A stretch of DNA of 64,000 nucleotides from Bemisia tabaci (Eukaryota > Arthropoda > Insecta > Hemiptera > Aleyrodidae): assembly GCF_918797505.1 (NCBI RefSeq), contig NC_092801.1, forward strand, positions 14,012,001 to 14,076,000, read 5' to 3'. How positions within the stretch are numbered: the first letter of the stretch is position 1; the number at the start of each line of letters is the position of its first letter. Of the stretch, positions 36,080 through 47,600 are shown one piece after another. The notes beneath the pieces are model-generated. The model saw nothing but the letters and a program-made list of their open reading frames with translations. It was not told the origin of the DNA and ran no database searches. The position numbers and the translations under genes were made by a program.

Positions 36080-36745
36080 AACAGTAATAAATTGTCAAAA
36101 TAAGTAAATGTTGGGTGTGGAAGGGAAATAAATGAGGTTTTTTTGAAGGGAGCCGTAAGATTGTGTTTTTTAATAATGCGACGAATTTTGGAAACTCTTT
36201 GAAGCAGCACTGTCAATTTGATTCTATACCCGTTTGAGCCGTCTGTTTAAAAAAAAAACACACACAAAAACTAACAGATAGGCACCTACAGTTTTCATGT
36301 TGTTTCATGACAAGAGAACCCTTATAATGTACGAACTTCATGTATTCGCCTCGACGTAAACTAAATAGGTACTTTATTCCAGTTGAAAATGAGCTTCATT
36401 GCATATATCAAAGGTACCTAAGAAAATAATCACCCTGCAGCATCCATATGCTGCGGCCACTACTACGGGACAAAAGAGATGGAGAAAATCGGAGGAATTC
36501 AATGTCAAATGAGGGAAACAAGTAGGTAGAATAAAATAAATTTAACTATACTCACTCGTCAACGACCAAGAATTTATCACCCTCAGACGCAAGGCACCTT
36601 CCTTTATTGCTTAATTTATTATCTTGGATTGTGATGGGACTCCGAACTCCCGATTGGAACCACGTCCCTTCCCACCGAGTGGGAAATGTGCATTTGTTTT
36701 CTGAAATAGAACATCAAAAATATTGGTCGAGAAGGAATCAGTCAT
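36080..36745. other. No feature recognised
   Basis: AT-rich spacer. Confidence 0.4.
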
Positions 36746-36756
36746 TTAATTACCGG

Positions 36757-37202
36757 TAGAGTCCCTTTATACCCAGAGTTACGACAACTCACTTTTGGTT
36801 GGGCCAGGATTGGGCTGAAAGTGGCCTAAAAAAAAATCCAATTCTGATTGGTTCTCGCTCATGGAGGCCGAAACTAGTGCACCAAGATGGCGGTACCTCG
36901 AATGTGAACAAGAATAATGAAAATATTACCTAATTGTGGTTTATCAAGAGTAAATTGTTATTTCCATCGGTCTAAAATGAAAATAGATTAAGAAATTATT
37001 CACAAACCAATCTCATTTTCTTTTTAATTGATCAATTTGTTGATGTTGTTGTTTTTGTGTGACAGACATCGCAGGATTCCTGATCCTTATCCCTCAATAT
37101 CGTTCGTTTGAGTGCACTAGTTTCGGCCTCCATGGCCAGCCAAGGTCGGCTGCCAGTCAGCTGATAATCGAGTTGTCGTTACTCTGGGTATAAAGGGACT
37201 CT
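36757..37202. mobile_element. About 445 bp MITE with 9 bp target duplication (MULE-type)
   Basis: The inverted ends start 'tagagtccctttataccca' and continue through 'gagttacgacaactc'. Inner pairs include 'ggaggccgaaactagtgcac' with 'gtgcactagtttcggcctcc'. The direct repeat 'aattaccgg' flanks it exactly (36748-36756 and 37203-37211). A 9 bp duplication is the Mutator-like signature. No coding capacity. Confidence 0.85.
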
Positions 37203-37499
37203 AATTACCGGAGTTAAAAGGTACCACTAACTGCTGCACATTCACGACATGCTCAAGAGTATATTGCTCAAGAGTTTAGTTGTTCATAGAAAAAGATAAA
37301 GGATTGAGGTATACACGTCTCCAATGAGGAGAAGGGCCAGTCATAATGGGTCTTTTGCGTACCTAAACCTATCAGCAGATATTTTCAACTTGAGTTTGGT
37401 CTTTTATTTTGCCGTAAGTACCTATATGTGGGTAGCAAACATACCTAATAGGTAGCGCAAACCTATCTATTTGATAAACGCCCCTGCTAAAAATTTCCC

Positions 37500-37800
37500 C
37501 TGGGAATGACATGTGATCACATGCGCTCCCAGGGGAATGGCATGTGATCACATGCGCTCCTAGGGAATGACTTGTGATTACATGTGCCTCCAGGGGAATG
37601 ACACGACATCACATGTGCTCCCCTCGGGAATGGAGAAGGAAGCACGTCACGTGTGCTCCCCTGGGGAATGGACAGGGGAGCCCGTGTGCTCCCCTGGGAG
37701 TTAACATGTGACCCGTGCGCTCCCCTGGGAGCCGCTGTGTGACCCGTGTGCTCCAATGGGGGTATACATGTGACCCATATGTGCTCTCGTAGGACCTCTC
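37500..37800. repeat. About 31 bp minisatellite
   Basis: Roughly nine degenerate units of the type 'aatgacatgtgatcacatg' + 'cgctccc(a/c)gggg', with unit starts near 37505, 37536, 37566, 37597 and 37629. The frame on the minus strand is a by-product. Confidence 0.85.
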
Positions 37801-38115
37801 ACGGTGTCTCGTGGATCATCATAGAGCGTTAGGGAAAATTCTGTGTAATTTCGTGGAGAGAGTCAAGAAATAATTTCTTATTAGGCAGTATAAACTGGCC
37901 GCCTTGAAGTAACCCATGATTTTCAGAGAGGATCGAGGTGACTCTCCCGGAGATGGAGTCAATTAAAAATGGAAGCCAGTGCCCCGCCGCTGTCCGGCAC
38001 TTAGTTTTTCCCTCATCTTTTTTCTCTCTCCTTTCTTTTTCTATGAAAAAAAAAAAATCCGAAATTCGCTGCCCGGTGCCATGGCACCTTGCCCCCCCTT
38101 AAATCCGGGTCTGTT

Positions 38116-38582
38116 CCCTAGTAGCAGAACCACAGAAGGTGAAGATAAATATTATGTACGAAAGTTAATTTTTTTTATATAATGCATGCATACAAAAGTG
38201 TTAAAAGTGAACGTTTTTATGCAACCATTATATAAAAAAATGTTATAATTTCGTGAGCTTTTCGCGAACATACTAAAATTCTTCTAATTCGCGAAACGCT
38301 CACGAAAATGATGACCTATTTTTTTATATAATCGTTACATAAAATGTTCACTTTTAACACTTTCGTATGCATGCGTTACATAAAAATAATAAAAAATGTG
38401 TGTATTAAAAAAAAATTACCTTATCTAGCTTTTATCATTTTTCATATAATACGGTCAGGTCTGAACTTTGATTTTTCTTTATATAAGCGTTACATGTTTT
38501 TTATATAAAACGATCATGTAGATAACAGATATGTTTTATTATACTTTTTTTATAAAAACAAAAATTTGTTCTGCTACTAGGG
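38116..38582. mobile_element. 467 bp MITE, ends 'ccctagtagcagaac'
   Basis: Perfect 15 bp inverted ends (38116-38130 and 38568-38582). The interior is itself palindromic ('aaagtgttaaaagtgaacgt' at 38195 with 'gttcacttttaacactttc' at 38346, and 'gtgagcttttcgcg' with 'cgcgaaacgctcac'). No coding capacity. Confidence 0.8.
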
Positions 38583-41500
38583 TTATCGCTTAGACCATTT
38601 GCAATAAGATACTGACGATGCACTACTATGATGCAATACTGACTTCTCGGAAAATCACAAAAGAATGAGGATACGTTGGCCTCACGGCAAACTGCCCAGG
38701 CCGGGCCCGTCCTTTCTCTGTACCAATTTTGCCGTGTGTCCATCCTAGCGCCGAGGACGAGCTTTCATCGCTGCCGGCTGGTATAGGGGTTTCGCCTCTT
38801 TTCATCTCTATACTTAAGGTTTATTTTTGTAGTAATCATTTCACTCATAACCACTATCATTAACCTTGCGTGTAATTAAGGTAGAAATTTCAGGAGCTAG
38901 GAGGAGCATTGTAAGTACTACTAGGAAAAAGTCGTCAAAAACCTTATTGTTCACGCCTGGTAGAATGATTTTAGCCCAGCCCTGCCCCGCCTCGCCGCTA
39001 CGCCTACTACACGATTGATTGTCCATCTCGTGGAGGGGGCGGTCCAGTTCACTCAAGGCGGAAGTAAGCACCTTTCTGCAGATAACTGCTTCACTTTAAG
39101 AAAACTTCCACCTCGCTAGACAGTTAATCGTGGGGGGGGGGGGGGGGGAGGGCTAAAAAAATCACTCTACGCGTAAACGATCAGGTTCTTGGTGATTTTT
39201 TCCCAATATTACTTCCAATGCCTGGTTTGCCTTTTTACAAATTCCCGAATGGCGTATGATTTTTTGGAGATAAATTTATTTCGATGCTTCACCGAAGATA
39301 ACTATAAAGGACAAAAAATTGTAGCGACCTCCAGTGAGTGCCACAAATTGTCTTCTTTTATTAAATTTCCAACGACGTATTAGAAACGGGGAGTTATACC
39401 ATTTGAAAATTGTAGGATAGTGTGCACTGTCCGCAAGGGGGGCGGTCTTTTATAGTTCTAAAGATTAGAATTTTTATGTTCTAACTTTAATCTGACAAAT
39501 TAATATTATTGTAACATTTAACTAAATCTTAAAATGTATGAACTTATTAAAATCAAATCGGGGGCTTTAAAATTTCAGTTGTGCCAAAAAGTATATCATT
39601 GGCCAGGGAGCATCCTCAAAATTTCTTTTTGATACGTGCATGTGTTCAAAAGTTAGAGGAGGGGGAAGGGGTCGGGGACTTTTCGCTCACTCTGTAATGC
39701 ACGTGTGCGATTTGTAGCGCCCGGCACAGACACTTTTCCACCTTCTCTCTTTAAGAAAAGAAGGTCATTATATTTCTGGCGGCAAGCCGATGCCAAAGAG
39801 GGCTATGCAAAACGGCCAAAAAGTGACCTGGCGGGGATTGTACGAAACTTCGTGGGATGATTGTGTCGGCCATTTTGGGCCTACATCTGGCTTTTAAGCG
39901 AAAACCACGGAGAATCGGCGTTGCCATTTTTTAAAGTCATAACATTAAAAAATGCCGAAAAATCAAATTAAAACGAGATGTCGATATTGTACCGATATTT
40001 TAAAATGAAACTACCAAGAGAATTGAGCGCGAGGATAACTTGGTTTCTAAATTGCACAATTATTGGAGGAATCATGACAAAATGACCTAATCTGTTGAAA
40101 TGTATGTGTTTAAAAGGGAGATACATATTAAACTAACCGATGACGTCACAAGGCAGCACGTATTCTCACTTTCAAATCTATTTTTCTTACATTTCCCATT
40201 TCAAAAATTTCTTTTGAATAACACTGCTAATGGAGCTCTTTAAGCACTCTCAAATGAAACAATAAAAATTGTTGTGGAAATTCTCAATTGCTTTAAAGAC
40301 CCTAGGATTTGTAATATCTAACCTCGATGTAGAAAATGGAAAAATAAATGGTAAAAATCAAGGTAACTTACGATTATAATTAGAGGAACCAGAGAGATTT
40401 TTGGTCAAGCATATGAGAAATGCAATCGAACTCCATGGAATTTTCCAATATAATCGAAAAAATTTCATTTTCCACTGAAGTTGCTCTTAGACCCAACAGC
40501 TTTCGAGAATCATCTTATAGTTCTGTAACACGAAGCAAACCAAGAGCCATTTATATATCCATGTATCAAAAGCTAAATGGCAAAGTACATTAGATGGCCG
40601 ATAGACCATAGCTGAAGATATATAACCCAAGTAGCAGAGGTTGCAACAACTTGCAACGAAACCGTTTGATTCTTGCAACTAATAGATTCGATGTGCAGTT
40701 TGCTTACTCTCTGTCCCGAAGGAACTATCATTGTTGGAACTAGTTGCAATTAAGTTGAAACATATTTCAACTTCAAAGTATTGCTGGTTGCCTATCTTTA
40801 GATTTTGAACAACTTTGGTGCAGCAATTTTGCAAGCTCAGCACCCTAGTAGCCAAAATAGGATTATCGAATGGGTATCGGCCGGATAGGCCGATAGCTAT
40901 TTCATAGATATTCCATGCGCATTTATCTTGGTTTGAAATTTCCGTTTGGGAATATGTATTTTATAGCTATTTAATACGTTTTTTTCTACTTTCAAGCCAC
41001 TCATCCTGTTGCAAGGGTTACATACCCAGTTCCCAGTTAGCATCTAATCTTCCGAAAATATCCGTACAAAATCCGGCACCTTTACATCATATAAGAATAT
41101 TGCGGACAATATTTTCACAAAAAGTCTTTATTGACTTTAAGACTTTATTTGGACTTTAAATTAAGGGAAGTCATGTACTTTATGGGAAAGTGAATAATTT
41201 AAAACACTAAATGGGTGGAATAAATTGCATCATTCAACCTTCAAATTTAAGAAACCCAAGAACTATTGTGTATTTTCTCAAACATGTAGTGAATTTTCTT
41301 ACTATTCTTAGTTGCAGCCTTGAGAACCATGAGATGATAAGTGCATTGCAACGTTGCTATGATAGAGCAACTTTATTTTTTGCAAACCAAAATTATATAG
41401 AATTGCAAACTTCAATGCAAAAAAAAAAATCAGCATAGCCCAGGGAATTTTTGCTAAAAAAGTTTCGCCTCTACATGGTTTTGATTTGCTGCATTTATTG

Positions 41501-41806
41501 TATACAGTCGCACAATCTTGGCAACGTATCAATGCACTTACCACCTTATGATTTTCAAGGTCTCAATTTTGGTTCTCTTTCAAAAGTAAAATACCTTTTT
41601 AATAGGTTTCCATATACCTATTAAATAGCTATTCAGATACCTATTTTATAGCTATAGAGAAAGCTATAAAATACGGTATTTATAGTTGAAAAAAAGGACA
41701 CTATATAGGGTATTTCGATAGGATATTTTATATCTATTTTCAGCTATTTTATACCCTATTTTATAGCTATTTGGATACATATTAAATTGCTATTCCGATA
41801 AGTATT
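38583..41806. other. No gene; low-complexity words near the end
   Basis: No supported coding sequence. There is a G-run at 39133-39149. From 41590 to 41806 the words 'atagctattt' and 'tacctatt' recur many times as an AT-rich simple repeat directly abutting the Polinton. Confidence 0.45.
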
Positions 41807-42825
41807 AGTAGGGTGAAAATGCCGACTTGAGGCCAGTAAATTATCCAACAGCGTTGCATGATTGTGCAGAAAAATATGAATTAAATTACAGCGTTGTATA
41901 GGGATTATTGTTCAATATGGCAACGCTGTAAAAAGAAAGTATTGCATGTTGCCCCTTCAATATGCGGGTTATGCAATGGTGTAATAATGCCCCTTCATTT
42001 TTCGGGTTATGCAATGGTGTATTTTTCAAGATGGCGCAGCAGCGTTGCCGCGTGGTGCATGTAAATAAATGATTTATTTATTGGTGAAATTTTGCAACAT
42101 TGCATTTTACAGTGTTGCCAGATGGGGCGAGAAATTAGTTGATTTTTCCGTACAGTGTTGCCAGATTGTGCAAAAAATTCGGATTTTCGGACTTGTAAAA
42201 TTTTTCCGTTTTGGAAGACGAAATTTGAAACATTTTTGAGAAAACTTCTTCGTTTTTAATATTTTAGACCTTTTAGACGTTGGTCTAAAAGGTCTAAAAT
42301 GAAATTAGTTAATTTTTCGATACAATGTTGCCAGATTGTGCAAAAAATTCGGATTTTTGGACTTGTAAAATTTTCGGTTTCGGAAGACCGTATCTTACAA
42401 TATGGGTCGGTATCGGATAGTGTAGATTAGGGTCTGATTCGGTAAAATTGAAAATTTTCCGGAAAATCACCATCCTCCGATCCACCGCGGACGGATGCGA
42501 TTCTTTTCCATTATCGAAGATCGGAAAACTGTACGGATCGAATTTCGATACGACTTTTCGTTTTCGAGATTTCGGACTTGTAAAATTTTCGGCTTCGGAA
42601 GACCGTATCTTGCAGTATGGGCCTGGTATCGGATACTGGAGAATAGGGTCTGATTCGGGAATTTCAATTTTTCAGTAGCGTGCGCTTGGAGATGCGTATC
42701 GGGAACCTTGTGTTTTGGGAATGGATATTGCAATGTTCAGTTTGATGAATTAAAAAATTTTTATTATTTTTTATTGGATATTTACAGTTACAGTTTAAAA
42801 ACAGTTCGCGTTTAGAAAACGCACT
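41807..42825 (+). repeat. Left Polinton terminal inverted repeat
   Basis: It matches the reverse complement of 55790-56608, except that this copy has an internal duplication of about 170 bp near 42200-42370 (two copies of 'gttgccagattgtgcaaaaa' + 'attcgg' and 'ggacttgtaaaatttt'). It also has a short different stretch just inside the tip (after 'agtagggt'). It contains sub-repeats 'agggtctgattcgg' and 'gaccgtatctt(g/a)ca'. The inner border is about 42825, at 'cagttcgcgtttagaaaacg'. Confidence 0.9.
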
Positions 42826-42841
42826 AAAAACGTGAGGGTTG

Positions 42842-43174
42842 TCAACCACAAACATCGGATCCTTCTCCTTCTCCGAACTTTAAATCTACACTTATGTCAT
42901 CGAGTTTCCGATTGTTATTTTTCCGGGCCATCCTGATGAAACGGAACTTGCAGTCGGATGAAAGGTACTTGGAGTACAGGTACGGTGCGGAGCAAATGAG
43001 CGCCAGTAAACTCAAGATGAATAGAAGAACATCCGTCAAGGTAGAGGGTGCGCATTTGATTTCCGGACAGACAGGGCACATTGTGATGTTTGCTTCGGAT
43101 GAGTTTTCCACCAGTGAGGATTTCACTCCAACAACAGCAATGATGATGGTGATGAGAATTATTTTATCAATCAT
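42842..43174 (-). CDS. Small membrane protein, accessory gene 1 of the Polinton
   Basis: 110 residues from an ATG at 43174. Residues 1-19 form a hydrophobic signal-like segment (MIDKIILITIIIAVVGVKSS). A short exposed part with four clustered cysteine-type residues (CPVCPEIKC, about 33-41) follows, then a second hydrophobic helix at about 46-67 and a basic tail (RMARKNNNRK). This predicts a small single-pass membrane protein with a lumenal or outer cysteine cluster. No homolog is recognised. A TATA-like 'cgtataaatagta' (minus strand, 43221-43209) lies about 35 bp upstream. It follows accessory gene 2 in tandem and ends next to the left terminal repeat. Confidence 0.75.
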   Translation of the reverse strand: MIDKIILITIIIAVVGVKSSLVENSSEANITMCPVCPEIKCAPSTLTDVLLFILSLLALICSAPYLYSKYLSSDCKFRFIRMARKNNNRKLDDISVDLKFGEGEGSDVCG

Positions 43175-43232
43175 GATTTCTTCCTTGCGATACTGAGAAG
43201 AGAATGCATACTATTTATACGAAATCCAACTG

Positions 43233-43613
43233 CTAGACCCGCTCTCCTCTCTCTCTTGTGTATAATACTACGCGAATTGCACTTAAAAGTCTACCTATCT
43301 TCCAGTCCTCTTCGTCTACTTTCTTGTACCCCTGCTTTAGGAAGTAAATTATTTCGTGCTCGTCTGCGACACGTTCTAGGAGAAGGCAAAATCTTTCCGT
43401 TATCTCAACTAAGCCGTAACACCCGACGGGATCGGAAGTGTCTATTGAGCTGAGTTTAAGATGGTGGAATAACTTGTCAGGAAAAAGGAGTCGGGCAAAC
43501 TTGTTCAAAAGCTCTGCTCGTATTCCTGTAAATTTGAAAGTGAGAGCCTCATATACCATATCCAAGGTGTTCATCGCTCTGATCGATTGTGATTTGAGGG
43601 TTGGAGCGTCCAT
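43233..43613 (-). CDS. Unknown helical protein, accessory gene 2 of the Polinton
   Basis: I choose the ATG at 43613 (MDAPTLKSQ..., 126 residues). The open frame extends 16 codons further only from a GTG that overlaps the TATA-like 'cgtataaatagtg' (43671-43659), and that motif fits a promoter for the ATG start. The protein is predicted mostly helical, with leucine-rich stretches (ELLNKFARLLFPDKLFHHL; FCLLLERVADEHEIIYFLKQ) followed by a charged end. The helix pattern is compatible with a death-fold domain, which some virus-like elements use against apoptosis. That is only a guess, and I do not recognise a family. Confidence 0.7.
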   Translation of the reverse strand: MDAPTLKSQSIRAMNTLDMVYEALTFKFTGIRAELLNKFARLLFPDKLFHHLKLSSIDTSDPVGCYGLVEITERFCLLLERVADEHEIIYFLKQGYKKVDEEDWKIGRLLSAIRVVLYTRERGERV

Positions 43614-43778
43614 ACTTGACGAGTTCTTGTTTTGAAATGATCGATCACACTTCCTCGACACTATTTATACGTTCCCCCGACTCGCATTGATAATTTTCCC
43701 ACTTGAGAAAATTTAGCACTCAGACAGACTCGAGTGGGCGTTATCGAGGTAGAGGCACTTAAGTGGTGGATAACAATG

Positions 43779-43876
43779 ATGCAACTTTCTCGCCTCTTGC
43801 ATCAGCTACTCGAACCACTCTGGCTGATGCAACTTTCTCGCCTCTTGCATCAGCTACTCGAACCACTCTAGTCAAG
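43779..43876. repeat. 48 bp tandem duplication upstream of the polymerase
   Basis: Two copies of 'gatgcaactttctcgcctct' + 'tgcatcagctactcgaacca' + 'ctctggct', the second slightly changed at its end. It lies between the divergent accessory and polymerase genes. Confidence 0.9.
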
Positions 43877-43985
43877 CGCAGTAGGTAGGGGAATCATTAT
43901 GTCTTCGCCTTCGTGGATAATAGTTTCGCCGCCAGCGTCCCCAGTGTCCAGTGCTAACGTAACCGACCTAATCGAGTTGGACAAA

Positions 43986-44305
43986 TTATGACGACATAGT
44001 TTGTCCGAGTGAAACCGAGTTTGGTGATTATCAAATACTACTATATTTACTCCGTGGTAAATTATAACTCTACATAAAAGTGTAATTTATGTTACGACTT
44101 ATGACGACATAGTTTGTCCGAGTGAAACCGAGTTTGGTGATTATCAAATACTACTATATTTACTCCGCGGTAAATTATAACTCTACATAAAAGTGTAATT
44201 TATGTTACGACTTATGACTACACAGTTTGCCCGAGTGAAACCGAGTTTGGTGATTAACAAATACTACTATATTTACTTTGAGGTAAATCATGAGTCTACA
44301 GTTTC
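43986..44305. repeat. 113 bp tandem repeat, about 2.8 copies
   Basis: Units start 'ttatgac(g/t)aca(t/c)agttt' at 43986, 44099 and 44212. They contain 'gagtgaaaccgagtttggtg' and 'aaatactactatatttact'. The array lies in the divergent promoter region and may be regulatory or a replication-associated array. Confidence 0.9.
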
Positions 44306-44384
44306 TTTCCGCTCGGTGAGGAAACTATATATATTTACCTCCGCGTAGAAAACTCATCAGTCTCACTTTTGATGATATTGGAAA

Positions 44385-44643
44385 CCCTCGAGCTTATAAT
44401 AGTATTCACTCTGAAATCTTTTCAGAGAACAGAATCTTACAAACGAGAAAATAGTGTTGATTTTCTGTTCTGACGAAATCAGAAAATCTCGAGCTTATAA
44501 TAGTATAAAACTTTGAGCTTAAAATAGTATTCACTTGTTCGCTCTGAAATCTTTTCAGTGAACAGAATCTAGCAAACGTAAAGAAAGTGCAAGTTTTCTT
44601 TTCTGACCGACTCGGAAGACTTTGAGCTTAAAATAGTATCTTT
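44385..44643 (+). promoter_or_regulatory. Duplicated promoter region of the polymerase gene
   Basis: The block 'ctgaaatcttttcag(a/t)gaaca' + 'gaatct' occurs at about 44411 and 44544 (period about 130 bp). The TATA-like 'gagctta(t/a)aatagtat' occurs four times (about 44391, 44492, 44515, 44622). The last copy lies about 12-25 bp before the ATG at 44647. The same motif class precedes other genes of the element, so it is probably the core promoter. Confidence 0.7.
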
Positions 44644-44646
44644 ATC

Positions 44647-47600
44647 ATGGCTGCTCAAGAACAGAATGTTGAAACTTTCATCCAATGTGATATTTGTGAT
44701 GAATTTTATAAACAAGGTGAAAAGCATGAACATGGTGCGGAACAAATTAAGAAGGAGGAGGGTATCAACGATGAAACGAATATTAAACAGGAGCTCATCC
44801 AATGTGATATTTGTGATGAATTTTATAGACAAGGTGAAAAGCACGAACATGGTGCCGAACAAATTAAGAAGGAGGAGGGTATCAACGATGAAACGCACAT
44901 TAAACAGGAGCACAACGCGCTCATCCATTGTGATCTTTGTGATGAGTTTTATGCGGAGGGAGAGAATCATGAGCAATCTCCCGAACATATTGAAAAGATG
45001 TCCACCTCATCACCTACCGATGACAACAACGATCAAGAATATTGTGACACGTGTAAAATATCATACCATAAAAGAGAAAAACATGAAGAATCTGCAAGTC
45101 ACATAAGAAATTTGTTCGAGATGAAAGTACCGATTGTTCAAGTTGAGACTGCTTGTCAAAGCAGGTTGAAAACATTTTTCATCACAAACTTCCAGCCAGA
45201 GAATCTCATCATAGATGAGTACCTCCTATCGGCTAAAGACCTCATAATTAAAAAAATAAAAGAAGAACTCACCGGCGAGGCATTGAAGGTTAATATACTA
45301 GTTTACGCCGAGTACGAGAAAGCTGATGATAAGGACAAGGAAGGAATGCAGTTGAAAAAGTTTAAGACTAAAAACGAAGCTATTTTCGCGTCAACGGATC
45401 TGGACGAGTATTATGAAAAGTTCAGGGCCAAGATCAATAAAGAGTCATTCGATTTTCACATGAACGGATCCGGGTGGGTGCTGAAGAAGATACAGGGTAT
45501 GGAGCTACGTGTCAACCGCTATTACGCGTTACATCGAGGAGGAACGTATGTTAAGCTGCCAGTTTCGAACGAAGCATGTTGTCAATGTAAATAACGGTGC
45601 ATTAAACGATTGTTTCCTGTACGCAATGTTGGGAAAGTTTCTCCCGAGGAAGAGAAGAATAAACATCGTCCGGAAAAATATTTAAATCTGTTCGATCGTT
45701 ACGATTTCTCGGACGTTCGATTACCCACGAGCATAGATGACATTATCAAATTCGAGAAAAGGAACAACGTATCGGTTTCGGTATTTGGGCTCCGTGAGAG
45801 TTTGGTGTCCAACAAGAAAAAGTATACAGTTTACCCAATTAAAGTTGCCGACCCGGAAAGAGAGGACCACACCGACCTACTATGTCTCTCAACCCCCGTA
45901 CCTTTAAGTTACCATTATTGCTGGATCAGTAACTTTGAACAACTTGTACGAAAACAGTTGACAAAACATCAACATCGTATCTACATCTGCAAGAAATGCT
46001 TTACGTACAAGAACTCGATGGAGGAATTGAATCAACATAAAGTTCTTTGCTCTTTAGTCAGCAAAGACGCATTCCTAGCTTCATTTCCAGACGAGCGATA
46101 CCTCAAGTTCGAAAATCACCACAAGGAAATAAAACATAATTATGTAATTTATGCAGACTTTGAAGCCTACTTGGAACAAATTCATGGTGACTCGGAGCAT
46201 CCAGCGTCTGCGTATAGGCGGCACATCTCAAATTCTTACGCTTACCTCCTCGTCACGGAGGATCCCGAATTTAAAATGACGGAACCGAAACTGTACCGTG
46301 GCGAAGAGGCACATATCAAATTTCTGGACGATATAATCACTCTCGTAGGAAGAATCAGTGAGAGTTACAATGACAAAGAGAGTAAAATAATAATGACACA
46401 TGAAGACCGGGCCACATTTGAAGCGGAAAATAGGTGTGGACATTGCGAGGTGGATTTCTCACAACCAGGTATCGTAAAGGTAAGGGATCATGACCATCAA
46501 AAGAGAGCGGGAGGGAAAACAAGGTCCAATTATCGAAAAGCCTTATGTTCAAATTGCAATCTTATTTTCCGACATGAGAAATGTGTTAGAGTCGTCCTGC
46601 ACAATGGTAGCAGGTATGATTTCCACGAGGTAGTGCTGGCTCTGAACAAATATCCTCATCGCGTCGAAATAATACCACACACGGAGGAAAATTACATCAG
46701 CATGACGGTCCATCTGGGAAACAGGTTTTCGATCAAGTTCATCGACTCGTTCCGATTCCTCCCCGCATCGTTGGATAAACTGGTTCAGACGATCCCGCGC
46801 GAATCTTTCGTTCGCACGAGGAAACTCACTCGCACAGACAATGAGTTCGATATGGTTTGTCGGAAAGCTCCGTTCCCGTACGATTACGTTGACAATCCGG
46901 CCAAGCTGAACGAGACGCGTCCACCACCGCGAGAGGCTTTCTTCAACACCCTGACTCAAACGGACATCTCTGAAGAAGAATACGAACGGTTTCTCCAAGT
47001 TTGGCAAACTTTCAATTTCCGTAATCTCGGCGAGTATTCAGATTTCTACTTGCGACTCGATGTGTGCCTCCTCAGCGATGTGTTCGAGGAGTTCCGACTC
47101 TTTGGAATGAAAAATTATGGTTTGGACTGTGCCAACTTTTTAACGCTACCCGGTTTCGCTTTCGACGCCTTCTTAAAAATAACTAATGTGAAAATCCAAC
47201 TCTTCAATGATATGGATATGGTATTCATGATTATGAGCTCGATCCGAGGTGGGATAACACAGGTGGTGAAACGGCACGCTCTCGCAAACAATCCTTTGAT
47301 ACCGGATCAGTTTGATCCTAAAAAACCAGTGAACTATATACAATACTTGGATGTGACGGCACTTTACGCACACACCATGAGAAAGCATCTGCCCTACGAT
47401 AACTACACTTGGGTCCCGGAAGGAGAAGAGTTGCTAACTCTGGCGAAAACTATAATCAACCATCCCGACGACGCTCCTTTCGGGTACATACTCGATGTAG
47501 ATATTGAATATCCAGAACACCTCCACGACCTGCACAAGGACCTTCCGTTCTTGTGCAAGAACGAAATACCACCATCGGGAGCGGGGAAATCGACGAAACT

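Noticed and set aside
37517..37756. 79-codon minus-strand frame with Gly/His/Ser repeats
   Set aside because: Produced by the 31 bp minisatellite. No other sign of coding.
37496..37800. CRISPR-like array
   Set aside because: Units are directly adjacent and degenerate with no unique spacers. It is a minisatellite in eukaryotic DNA.
42894..43196. Plus-strand frame opposite accessory gene 1
   Set aside because: Antisense shadow. The minus-strand frame has signal peptide, membrane helix and promoter context.
43614..43661. Longer start of accessory gene 2
   Set aside because: It begins with GTG and overlaps the TATA-like box. The ATG at 43613 is the natural start.
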